Source: Algoriphagus mannitolivorans DSM 15301
GTDB taxonomy: Bacteria; Bacteroidota; Bacteroidia; Cytophagales; Cyclobacteriaceae
Assembly (NCBI RefSeq): GCF_000429425.1
Contig: NZ_KE386902.1
Coordinates: forward strand, 1-51,400
Direction of reading: 5' to 3'
DNA length: 51,400 nt
The notes below the pieces were generated by a model. That model was given only the letters and a program-made list of their open reading frames with translations. It was not told where the DNA came from and did not search any database. Positions 42,993 to 50,306 of this stretch are shown piece after piece. Position 1 is the stretch's first letter. Each line of letters starts with the position of its first letter. The translations under genes were made by a program, and so were the position numbers.

Positions 42993-43820
42993 ATGAAAAA
43001 ATCACAGCTCATTCTCATTGCAGTAGGAATTTTGGCTGTTGTCGGTCTTTATGCTTTACCAAAAGTAGTGGTGGACAATGACTCGACAGGAGCAAAAATG
43101 GAGGAATCTGAATCTTCCGCCAATCCTTCTTCTTCTCTAACTGAGATGCATGGGAATGAGCTTTCTTCTGAAAACAGAACTCAAGCTGATCAGCTCAAAA
43201 ACAATTTTCTGAATGCTCCCACGGTGGAAGAGAAAGTTGGGCTTGCTCAGGTCCTTGCGGGAATTTATCAGGAGGAAGGTCTGTTTGATAGTGCAGCGTA
43301 CTATTGGAGTGCTGCCGCGGAATTTATGCCAAACAATATGTTTTTGGCAGAAGAAGCAGGCAAATCCAGTTACGAAGCCTTTACATTTGCCTTGGATAAA
43401 ACCAAGGTAGAATCTCTGGCTGAAAAGACAAGGTTCTACTTGACTAAGGTTTTGGAGAAAGATCCAAAACGTCTTGATTTGAAAACAAAAATTGCAATGA
43501 CTTATGTCTCCTCCTCCAATCCAATGCAAGGTATTACCATGCTGAGGGAAGTGCTGGAGCAGGATCCGCAAAACGAAGACGGTCTGTTTAACATGGGAGT
43601 ATTATCCATGCAGTCCGGACAGTATAAAAGAGCTATCGAAAGATTCGAAGAATTGGTAAAATACCATCCGGGGAATCTTCAGGGGCAATTTTACCTTGCG
43701 GTGAGCTATTTTGAAGCCAAGGAAAAAAACAAAGCGAAAGCTCAGTTTGAGGCAGTAAAAAGCATGACTCAGGATCCGATGATCTTGGGAAGTGTTCAGG
43801 GCTATCTCGACCAGCTATAA
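42993..43820 (+). CDS. Membrane-anchored tetratricopeptide repeat protein
   Basis: 275 residues. An uncleaved N-terminal anchor (LILIAVGILAVVGLYALPKVVV) is followed by a Ser/Glu-rich linker and then helical TPR repeats. The clearest repeat is DGLFNMGVLSMQSGQYKRAIERFEELVKYHPGN (cited as landmark, about 200-232), with another at 95-130 (GLFDSAAYYWSAAAEFMPNN) and 232-262. Such proteins scaffold complexes. It lies between HU and the COX24-type gene; the role here is unknown. Confidence 0.85.
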   Translation: MKKSQLILIAVGILAVVGLYALPKVVVDNDSTGAKMEESESSANPSSSLTEMHGNELSSENRTQADQLKNNFLNAPTVEEKVGLAQVLAGIYQEEGLFDSAAYYWSAAAEFMPNNMFLAEEAGKSSYEAFTFALDKTKVESLAEKTRFYLTKVLEKDPKRLDLKTKIAMTYVSSSNPMQGITMLREVLEQDPQNEDGLFNMGVLSMQSGQYKRAIERFEELVKYHPGNLQGQFYLAVSYFEAKEKNKAKAQFEAVKSMTQDPMILGSVQGYLDQL

Positions 43821-43850
43821 ATTATTGTTACACACTAAATTCTAAACACT

Positions 43851-43940
43851 ATGCCTTGCGGTAAGAAAAGAAAAAGACATAAGATCGCTACTCATAAGCG
43901 TAAGAAAAGACTAAGAAAAAACAGACATAAGAAGAAGTAA
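43851..43940 (+). CDS. 29-residue COX24/AURKAIP1-domain protein (bS22/mS38-like ribosomal protein)
   Basis: ATG at 43851 to TAA at 43938-43940 gives 29 residues, more than half Lys, Arg or His, starting MPCGKKRKRHKIATHKRKK and ending in three Lys. The KRKRHK...THKRKKR...RKNRHKKK pattern is the COX24/AURKAIP1 C-terminal domain, found in mitochondrial mS38 and in bS22 of bacterial small ribosomal subunits (family knowledge). Too short for automatic length filters. It is 30 bp after the TPR gene and 62 bp before RNase G on the same strand. A perfect hairpin spans its stop codon. Confidence 0.85.
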   Translation: MPCGKKRKRHKIATHKRKKRLRKNRHKKK

Positions 43941-43955
43941 TTCACTTCTTCTTTT
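43929..43955 (+). terminator. Hairpin across the stop codon of the 29-residue gene
   Basis: AAGAAGAAGT (last Lys codons) pairs perfectly with ACTTCTTCTT around AATTC; TT then CCCG follow. It could be a weak terminator/attenuator or an RNase processing site ahead of the RNase G gene. Confidence 0.45.
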
Positions 43956-44002
43956 CCCGTTTTTACACCTACGTTCATTTACATATTAATTAAGACGAGA
44001 TT

Positions 44003-45574
44003 TTGAGTACGGAATTGTTAATCGATTCTGCTCAAAACGGAAGTCGAATTGCCTTATTGAGTGATAAGCAACTGGTTGAACTTCATTCCGAAGGGATGGA
44101 AAACCAGTTCAAGGTAGGGGACATTTATCTGGGTACGGTCCGAAAAATCGTCAATGGACTCAATGCTGCGTTCATTGACGTGGGTTATGAGAAAGACGCC
44201 TTTCTTCATTACCAGGACCTAGGCCCGAATGTCAATAGCTTGTTGAAATTCTCCAAAATGGTGAGAAACAACAACTATAATAACTACCTGCTTAAAGGCT
44301 TTGAAAACGAACCTGAAATAGATAAAGTCGGTAAAATCGACAAGATTCTATCCAAGACCAATCAGGTGTTGGTTCAGGTCGTCAAAGAACCCATTTCAAC
44401 CAAAGGACCTCGACTTTCCTGCGAGCTCTCTCTGCCCGGAAGATATCTTGTTTTGGTTCCTTTCTCAGATACAGTCAATGTATCCAAGAAAATCCGAAGC
44501 AGTGATGAAAGAAAAAGGCTACTCAGACTTATCAATTCAATCAAGCCTGCGAATTTCGGAGTAATCATCCGAACAGTCGCTGAAGGACAGTCCGTGACGG
44601 AACTTGACAAAGACCTTCGCAATCTTCTCAATAATTGGGAAGAAGGCATGAAAAAATTGCTGAAAGCCAAAAGCCGGGACAAAATAATCGGAGAGATGAG
44701 TATGGCCAGCTCCCTAGTGAGAGACCTGCTCAATGAATCATTCGACGCAATCACCGTAGAAGAAGAATCTACTTACGATCAGATCAGATCCTACATCAGG
44801 ACAATAGCCCCTGAAAAAGAAAAGATTGTCAAGCTTTACAACGGTAAAGCCAAGCTATTTGAAAGTTTTGGAATCGAGAAGCAAATCAAAAGCTTGTTTG
44901 GACAGACGGTCAGTCTACCTCAGGGTGGCTACGTCATTATTGAACATACTGAAGCCCTGCACGTCATTGACGTAAATAGCGGCAACAAGTCCAACCAAGA
45001 AAGTGACCAGGAATCTACAGCATTAAAAACCAACCTGGTTGCTGCCAAAGAAATTGCCAGACAACTCCGCCTCCGTGATATGGGAGGTATTATCGTGGTC
45101 GATTTTATCGACATGAAAAGAGCCGAAAACAAAAAGGCGATCTACGAAGCGATGCAACAGGAGATGAAGTCTGACAGGTCCAAACATACTGTTTTGCCGC
45201 TGAGTAAATTTGGACTCATGCAAATCACCCGACAGCGGGTAAGACCAGAGGTCAATATTGTGACCAAAGAAACTTGCCCCGCCTGTAATGGTACCGGTAA
45301 AATCCAAGCCTCAATTTTGGTGGCGGATAAACTGGAAAAAGACCTGGAGCATATCGCAACGATCCAAAACGTGGACAAAATCCACATCGGGCTGCATCCC
45401 TATCTGCACGCATATTTCACCCACGGCCTGATTAGCCCTCGAGTGAGATGGTTTTTCAAGTACTTCAAATGGATAAGACTGATCAAAGATTCTTCCCTAC
45501 CCGTGACGGAATACAGATTCCTAGATGAATCTGGAGAGGAAATCGAACTAAAAGTAAAAAGCGAGGCCGAATAG
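44003..45574 (+). CDS. rng: Ribonuclease E/G family endoribonuclease (RNase G type)
   Basis: 523 residues, RNase G size, without the long C-terminal scaffold of RNase E. Start TTG at 44003 gives the conserved (M)STELLIDSAQNGSRIALL. An S1 domain (about 37-125; VGDIYLGTVRKIVNGLNAAFIDVGYEKDAFLH, cited as landmark) carries an insertion with NNNYNNYLLK. The catalytic Asp motifs are HVIDVNSGN and IIVVDFIDMKR, and the zinc-link CPACNGTGK is near residue 430. It cleaves single-stranded A/U-rich RNA and matures rRNA ends. It is preceded by a ribosomal-type micro-protein gene. Confidence 0.95.
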   Translation: MSTELLIDSAQNGSRIALLSDKQLVELHSEGMENQFKVGDIYLGTVRKIVNGLNAAFIDVGYEKDAFLHYQDLGPNVNSLLKFSKMVRNNNYNNYLLKGFENEPEIDKVGKIDKILSKTNQVLVQVVKEPISTKGPRLSCELSLPGRYLVLVPFSDTVNVSKKIRSSDERKRLLRLINSIKPANFGVIIRTVAEGQSVTELDKDLRNLLNNWEEGMKKLLKAKSRDKIIGEMSMASSLVRDLLNESFDAITVEEESTYDQIRSYIRTIAPEKEKIVKLYNGKAKLFESFGIEKQIKSLFGQTVSLPQGGYVIIEHTEALHVIDVNSGNKSNQESDQESTALKTNLVAAKEIARQLRLRDMGGIIVVDFIDMKRAENKKAIYEAMQQEMKSDRSKHTVLPLSKFGLMQITRQRVRPEVNIVTKETCPACNGTGKIQASILVADKLEKDLEHIATIQNVDKIHIGLHPYLHAYFTHGLISPRVRWFFKYFKWIRLIKDSSLPVTEYRFLDESGEEIELKVKSEAE

Positions 45575-45588
45575 GCCCCGCTTTTTTT
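45556..45588 (+). terminator. Intrinsic terminator of rng
   Basis: AAAAAGCGAGGCC and GGCCCCGCTTTTT pair with one A-C mismatch around GAATA, followed by T residues. It begins inside the last codons of the gene. Confidence 0.85.
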
Positions 45589-45621
45589 ATGGGTATTTTT
45601 TCCGATCAATCAGACTTTGAA

Positions 45622-46077
45622 TTAGATAAACAACCCCCAGCCGTCATCGTATCGGTCAGTTGGGTCAAAAGTTTGGATCCACTCTACAAATAGAAGCTTA
45701 AATTCATCGATTTCTTTTCTTAGTAATTGCAGATGCTCCTCAGCATGGGTTTCCTCCATGGCAAGTTGATAAGTCATGGTTCTCAGGCTGCGCGCATGGA
45801 TTTTCATCAGGGTGGCATTTTCCATTTTTAGGATATAATCATCCACACCGTGTGCTCCGGCAAATTTGGCTGCTAGGATCATGGCATCACCCATCATGAT
45901 TCCCCCATACAGTTCCTTTCTGGCTTCATCCAAGCTCCCCACTATTGCATGGGTCAAGGACACAATCTCATGTGCCTTTTTCATCAAAGGATGAGAGAAA
46001 GAGTGATCACCGTTAGAATCAGGATCATACTTTCCCTCATTATCCCAGTCGTTTTCTTCGTCAAAATCGTCCCACAT
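45622..46077 (-). CDS. Conserved acidic hypothetical protein
   Basis: 151 residues; I do not recognise a named family. The N-terminus is strongly acidic (DDFDEENDWDNE, then DPDSNGD). The rest is predicted helical: SHPLMKKAHEIVSLTHAIVGSL, LYGGIMMGDAMILAAKFAGAHGVDDY, and AMEETHAEEHLQLLRKEIDEFK. His/Glu pairs in the last helix (ETHAEEH) resemble metal-binding helical bundles, but no full ligand set is clear. No signal peptide. It lies 36 bp downstream of the DUF3127 gene, probably one operon. Confidence 0.6.
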   Translation of the reverse strand: MWDDFDEENDWDNEGKYDPDSNGDHSFSHPLMKKAHEIVSLTHAIVGSLDEARKELYGGIMMGDAMILAAKFAGAHGVDDYILKMENATLMKIHARSLRTMTYQLAMEETHAEEHLQLLRKEIDEFKLLFVEWIQTFDPTDRYDDGWGLFI

Positions 46078-46113
46078 TGAAAAATCAGTTAAAAAAGGAA
46101 AATTGAATTAATA

Positions 46114-46458
46114 TCAGAAAGGAAGTTTGTCTTCCTCACTTTCAGAATAGAAGCTGTCCACATCAGGAGTCATTGCTGGGCCTGATCCTCCTTGGGAACG
46201 ATCCACTTTGTATGCTTTGACCTCGGTATACCATCTTCCATTGTATTCTCTGCTTTCCACATCGATTCCCAAAGTAACCTGTTCACCGACTTTCAGCCCA
46301 AATTGGTAAATTTTATCACCCCATACTGAAACGCAGACTTTTTTGGGATACTGACCTCCGGTCTCGATGATATATTCCTGCTTTCTCCAGGCATTTCCGC
46401 TTTTTGAGTTTCCACTGACTTCCTGTAATTGATTAATTACTTTTCCGCTTAAATCCAT
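46114..46458 (-). CDS. DUF3127 OB-fold-like protein with SSB-type tail
   Basis: 114 residues. The DUF3127 domain spans about 1-90: MDLSGKVINQLQEVSG, WRKQEYIIETGGQYPKKVCVSVWG (cited in part), LKVGEQVTLGIDVESREYNGRWYTEVKAYKV, patterns of a small beta-barrel (OB-like). The C-terminus is a short acidic linker ending SESEEDKLPF. That is nearly the tip of the SSB in this window (DDDLPF), which suggests docking to the same partners. Common in Bacteroidota; no function is established that I know. Confidence 0.85.
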   Translation of the reverse strand: MDLSGKVINQLQEVSGNSKSGNAWRKQEYIIETGGQYPKKVCVSVWGDKIYQFGLKVGEQVTLGIDVESREYNGRWYTEVKAYKVDRSQGGSGPAMTPDVDSFYSESEEDKLPF

Positions 46459-46791
46459 CTTTTACATTTTTATAACAAGCTACGAATGTACTAATATGAG
46501 GTGACTTTTGCCGGGAAAATCAAAGGACAAAAATCGGTAGAGTTGAGTCTTTAACATTTTTTGGCACAATGCTTGGCCAATTTCATTGCTATATCTGAAT
46601 TCAAGAAAGTCTGTTTTTCGGAAGATTTCGGAATTTTCTATTGATTTTAAATTTACTGTTGTTTTATTGCCGGGAATACTCTTAGATTAATACCTCATTT
46701 CTACAATTCACCGAATCAATCACCTTTCTAAAAAACTTTTAAACCCTATACTATGGCATAAACTTCTACGTTGTTCAAAAACCAACTTAAT
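46459..46791. other. Divergent intergenic region upstream of the sigma factor
   Basis: 333 bases between the DUF3127 gene (minus) and the ECF sigma gene (plus). It must hold both promoters. I see no complete TTTG/TAnnTTTG pair; the nearest -7 matches are TACTGTTG (plus, near 46653) and TACATTCG (minus, near 46485), each 7 of 8. No ORF, RNA gene or strong hairpin. Confidence 0.45.
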
Positions 46792-47394
46792 ATGAGTAAG
46801 CGTTTAGGTCCTCAGGACAGCGAGTTGATAGCTCAATATCGAAATGGAAGTGAAGCTGCATTTGATCTATTAGTCGATCGGTATCACAGTAAAGTTTACA
46901 CCACAATATTTCTGATCGTTAAGGATCAGAAAACAGCTGAGGATCTCCTACAGGATGTCTTCATGAAAGTGGTGAATACTTTGAATTCAGATCGGTATAA
47001 TGAAGAAGGGAAATTTCAGCCTTGGATTACGCGGATAGCGCATAACCTGGCTGTTGATCATTTCAGAAAGGCGAAGCGGTATCCCACCATTTTAATGGAA
47101 GATGGGTCCAATGTCTTCAATTCTCTGCAGTTTGCTGAATCCTCCCATGAGGATCGACAAATCAAAGAGGATACCATTGAATTGGTCAAAAGGTTGATTG
47201 AAGAATTACCGGAGGCTCAAAAAGAGGTGCTGATCATGAGGCATTATCTGGAAATGAGTTTTCAGGAAATCGCTGAGCAGACAGGTGTAAGCATCAATAC
47301 TGCTCTGGGAAGAATGCGGTATGCTTTGATTCATCTTCGGAAAAAAATGAAACAATTAAATATTGCCTATGACAAAACCATTTACCCCAAATGA
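46792..47394 (+). CDS. ECF-type RNA polymerase sigma factor
   Basis: 200 residues from ATG 46792; a TTG at 46771 would add seven residues. Region 2 lies at about 12-85: FDLLVDRYHSKVYTTIFLIVKDQKTAEDLLQDVFMKVV and FQPWITRIAHNLAVDHFRKAKR (cited in parts). Region 4 is at about 130-185: LPEAQKEVLIMRHYLEMSFQEIAEQTGVSINTALGRMRYALIHLRKKM (cited as landmark), a clear helix-turn-helix. Region 3 is missing, as in ECF sigmas. It overlaps the next gene by 26 bp, so a co-expressed partner, perhaps an anti-sigma factor, is likely. Confidence 0.93.
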   Translation: MSKRLGPQDSELIAQYRNGSEAAFDLLVDRYHSKVYTTIFLIVKDQKTAEDLLQDVFMKVVNTLNSDRYNEEGKFQPWITRIAHNLAVDHFRKAKRYPTILMEDGSNVFNSLQFAESSHEDRQIKEDTIELVKRLIEELPEAQKEVLIMRHYLEMSFQEIAEQTGVSINTALGRMRYALIHLRKKMKQLNIAYDKTIYPK

Positions 47395-47602
47395 CCTGGT
47401 AAGATATATCTATCAGGAAATGCCGGAGGTAGAACAAGAACTCTTAATGCAGGCCTTGCACAGCGATGAATCTCTGATGCAAGAATATGTAGAAATGCTG
47501 AGCACGATAGAGCAACTCAATCAAGTTCGCCTTACTCCTTCGGAAAAAGTAGTACATGCCATCAAATCGTTGGCACATTCTACGGGACTGCAAAAAGTCT
47601 AA
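47369..47602 (+). CDS. Small sigma-factor partner, possible anti-sigma domain
   Basis: 77 residues from the ATG at 47369, inside the end of the sigma gene. The N-terminal half, FTPNDLVRYIYQEMPEVEQELLMQAL followed by DESLMQEYVEMLSTIEQL (cited in parts), resembles the first helices of anti-sigma N-terminal domains, where such helices wrap sigma region 2. No zinc His-Cys motif and no membrane segment follow; the C-terminus is a short helix with Lys. This is therefore a free, soluble protein. Anti-sigma function is inference from overlap and pattern. Confidence 0.65.
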   Translation: MTKPFTPNDLVRYIYQEMPEVEQELLMQALHSDESLMQEYVEMLSTIEQLNQVRLTPSEKVVHAIKSLAHSTGLQKV

Positions 47603-47613
47603 ATCGCTAAGGT

Positions 47614-47637
47614 ACCCCGGCACGCCGGGGTTTTTTT
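47614..47637 (+). terminator. Intrinsic terminator of the sigma operon
   Basis: ACCCCGG and CCGGGGT pair around CACG, followed by TTTTTT. It abuts the stop codon of the convergent esterase gene. Confidence 0.95.
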
Positions 47638-48490
47638 ATAGCCCATTAATAAAGGTTTTAGCTTCGAGCAATAGCTCAGTATAAGTCTGAGCAGTAAATC
47701 CATGACCTTGATTGGGCACTTGTATAAGTTTATGGTTTACTCCGGAAGTTTTTAGGACTGTCTCCAACAAAATGCTTTGACTCAAAGGAACCACCGTGTC
47801 TTTGTCACCATGGAAAAATATGGTAGGTGCGCTAGATGAACTAATGAAAGTTATAGGACTGGAGCTGGTGTATTTTGGAGTAATTTGTTCTGGTTTTCCT
47901 CCCAAGATAGCCTCTAGGGCCAAACCGGTGAGATTATTGAACTTATGAAGTTCTTTTAAATCTGTCGGAGGGATAAAGGCTACCACAGCCTTTGCTCTAA
48001 ATTTTTCATTCCCATTTTTGTAGGCATGTAATAGTGCCAAATGACCCCCGGCACTAGCTCCGGCAAGTACCATATTATTTGATACTTTCCATTCTTTAAG
48101 CTTGCTTTGAATATATCCCAAAGCCGTTTTGACATCTTCTTCCTGTGTGGGGAACTGGTTTCTACCTGACGCGAAATCAAACAGCCTATAATTAAGGGAT
48201 ATAAATGCATAATCCGGGAATAACTCTTCCAAATTCGGTTTAAAGGCCAGAAACTCTGATTTGTCACCATCGATCCAACCACCACCATGAATATAGATCA
48301 TCAAAGGAGTGGATTTCTCATCTCTTCCTGCCGGTAAATAAATGTCCATGGATTGGCGGGAGTCAACTCCATATTTTTCATCAAGAATTTGCTTGGCCGC
48401 CAAAAAATCCGGCTCAGCATCTTTCTGGCAGGAAGCCAAAAGTATGATTGAAAAAATCCAAAAAATGGAAGTCAAAAATCTTGTCTTCAT
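47636..48490 (-). CDS. Alpha/beta-hydrolase lipoprotein (esterase/lipase type)
   Basis: 284 residues. Lipobox Cys21 (LLASC) indicates a lipoprotein. The fold shows YIHGGGWIDGDKSEF (the oxyanion-hole HGGGW of the hormone-sensitive-lipase group), the nucleophile elbow AGASAGGHLALL (Ser), FFHGDKDTVVPL (Asp) and NQGHGFT (His), so a complete catalytic triad is present. Substrate unknown; acetyl esters or short-chain esters are typical. It starts one base after the aldehyde dehydrogenase stop, so the two are one operon. Confidence 0.88.
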   Translation of the reverse strand: MKTRFLTSIFWIFSIILLASCQKDAEPDFLAAKQILDEKYGVDSRQSMDIYLPAGRDEKSTPLMIYIHGGGWIDGDKSEFLAFKPNLEELFPDYAFISLNYRLFDFASGRNQFPTQEEDVKTALGYIQSKLKEWKVSNNMVLAGASAGGHLALLHAYKNGNEKFRAKAVVAFIPPTDLKELHKFNNLTGLALEAILGGKPEQITPKYTSSSPITFISSSSAPTIFFHGDKDTVVPLSQSILLETVLKTSGVNHKLIQVPNQGHGFTAQTYTELLLEAKTFINGL

Positions 48491-48491
48491 G

Positions 48492-49916
48492 TTATAGCCA
48501 TTTGATCAAAGAATCTACAATTTTTTTGGCAACATTTCCGTAAGGAGGCCTGAGGAGGCTGACGTTATTTAAGCCTATTCGTTGCTTTAATACACCTTTT
48601 TCATGTGTAAAGGCCAAAAAACCCGCATGTCCGTGAGTCTTTCCTAAGCCGCTGTTTCCGACTCCTCCAAATGGAATATTTTGGTGAAGAAAATGGAGCA
48701 CACAGTCATTGATTACCACATTTCCTGAACTGGTTTTTTGCAGGATCTCCTGATGCTCTTTTTCTTGATCAAAAATGTAGAGTGCTAAGGGCTTTGGTTT
48801 GGAATTGATCAAAGTAATGCACTCTTGAATAGTATCAAAGGGGATAATTGGAAGGATAGGTCCGAAAATTTCCTCTTCGAAAATCTCCATATCTGATTTT
48901 ATTCCTGTGACAATTGTGGGTTCGAGGTATCTTTCATTTTCTACTGAACCACCTCCAAATTCAAGTTTTGCCCCTTTTTCGAGAGCATCTTGGAGGAGGC
49001 CTTTAATTCTTGCAAAATGTCTTGGGTCTATGATGCGAGCAAGATCTTTGGAGTTTTCTATTCCCTTGTGATTTGGATCGTACATGTCCCTGATTGCAAG
49101 TTTTAGCTCGGCAATAAGCGGTTCGTACTGGTCTTTATGGACAAGGATATAATCCGGAGCCACGCATGTCTGCCCACAATTGACGAATTTTCCAAAGGCA
49201 ATTTTTCTTGCAGCATCCGATACATTGGCGGATTTCGTGATGATCGTTGGGGATTTTCCTCCCAATTCCAGAGTAACGGAACTGAGATTTTTGGATGCAT
49301 TCTCCATGACGATTTTTCCCACTTTAGGGCTTCCTGTGAAAAAAATATGGTCAAATGGCAATTCCAATAAAGCTTGAGCTACTTCTACGCCTCCATTCAT
49401 AACACATACTTCTTCTGGTTTGAATAACTCGCCGATCATTTTTTCGATTAACGCCGAAGTTGCAGAAGTCAGTTCTGAAGGTTTGATTATGGCAGTACAC
49501 CCGGCAGCAAGAGCGGATACCAAAGGGCCGATCGCTAGATTGAAAGGATAGTTCCAAGGAGAAATAATCAAGCTAGTACCCTTGGGCTCAGGAATAATAA
49601 TACTTTTGGTTCCCAGCATATTAACAGGAGTGGACACAGACTTGGCTTTCATCCATTTCCCAAGATTTTTCAAATTATGGTTGATTTCAGAAGTCACCGG
49701 ATATATTTCAGAAAAATCAGTTTCCAGAGGAGGCTTTTTGAAATCCTCCCAAAGTGCATTTTGAATTTCTTTTCGATGTGAGCTAATCCAATTTTCCAGT
49801 TTTTGAATTCTATCCGACCGTTCTTTTTTAGTCGAAGTTCTCCATTGATTTGCTGTAAATCGCTGTAAATCAAATATTTCGTATATGTCTGAAAATTCTT
49901 TAAGTAATGTTTTCAT
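48492..49916 (-). CDS. Aldehyde dehydrogenase, class 3 type
   Basis: 474 residues from ATG 49916; a TTG four codons earlier is not needed. The NAD(P) site is seen as IISPWNYPFNLAIGP, the catalytic Glu in LELGGKSPTII and the catalytic Cys in FVNCGQTCVAPDYILV. The late motif EEIFGPILPIIPF and the ending FGGVGNSGLGKTHGHAGFLAFTHEKGVLKQR (cited in part) match the ALDH3 group, which oxidises fatty or aromatic aldehydes. Together with the esterase lipoprotein it suggests a small ester/aldehyde operon, an inference. Confidence 0.93.
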   Translation of the reverse strand: MKTLLKEFSDIYEIFDLQRFTANQWRTSTKKERSDRIQKLENWISSHRKEIQNALWEDFKKPPLETDFSEIYPVTSEINHNLKNLGKWMKAKSVSTPVNMLGTKSIIIPEPKGTSLIISPWNYPFNLAIGPLVSALAAGCTAIIKPSELTSATSALIEKMIGELFKPEEVCVMNGGVEVAQALLELPFDHIFFTGSPKVGKIVMENASKNLSSVTLELGGKSPTIITKSANVSDAARKIAFGKFVNCGQTCVAPDYILVHKDQYEPLIAELKLAIRDMYDPNHKGIENSKDLARIIDPRHFARIKGLLQDALEKGAKLEFGGGSVENERYLEPTIVTGIKSDMEIFEEEIFGPILPIIPFDTIQECITLINSKPKPLALYIFDQEKEHQEILQKTSSGNVVINDCVLHFLHQNIPFGGVGNSGLGKTHGHAGFLAFTHEKGVLKQRIGLNNVSLLRPPYGNVAKKIVDSLIKWL

Positions 49917-50062
49917 AATTTTTTTCAATGTACAAGCATATTAATTGGTTCATGAGGATGTGTCAATTCTTTGGTGATTTTTTGATTGAAGTCAATCGGT
50001 TACAGGTTTCATTGAGTTGAAAAACAGGCAATTTTTTACTGTTTGCCCTCTTATAAAGCCGT

Positions 50063-50121
50063 TTCATATCAAAAAAAATGCATTACAAATAAAATTTATT
50101 TCATTTTTTCTTTGATATGAA
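50063..50121. repeat. Inverted repeat upstream of the PKD-protein gene
   Basis: TTCATATCAAA (50063-50073) and TTTGATATGAA (50111-50121) are perfectly complementary; after one mismatch the arms extend by four A-T pairs. The loop is 27 nt. The right arm contains the -33 TTTG of the candidate promoter. Confidence 0.7.
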
Positions 50122-50142
50122 CAACATAAAAGTGTATTTTTA
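50111..50142 (+). promoter_or_regulatory. Candidate promoter of the PKD-protein gene
   Basis: TTTG at 50111-50114, a 20-nt spacer, then TATTTTTA at 50135-50142 (7 of 8 against TAnnTTTG). It would give a leader of about 160 nt. Confidence 0.45.
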
Positions 50143-50306
50143 TGGCGAATATTTAGCAATGAGAGCAAAAGAAGTCTCGAAATTGAAAATAAACAACATG
50201 AACTAGGGGTACTCTTGAGAAAGGAGTTCAGCTTTTACCAGGAGTTTGAAAAGAAAAATTTTATAGAGAACCGGTTACGAACTCGAGAATTTTAAATAAA
50301 TCTAAT

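Larger units (their letters stand above)
49917..50306. other. Gene-free stretch with inverted repeat and long leader
   Basis: 390 bases between divergent genes. It holds the inverted repeat at 50063-50121 and a candidate promoter at 50111-50142 (given separately), then about 160 bases of leader before the PKD gene. An open frame of 59 codons (50116-50293) has no ATG and I do not call it. No RNA gene seen. Confidence 0.5.

Noticed and set aside
50116..50293. 59-codon open frame in the leader of the PKD-protein gene
   Set aside because: No ATG or GTG; the only TTG is late. The translation is charged but matches nothing I know, and such a length is not rare in AT-rich non-coding DNA.
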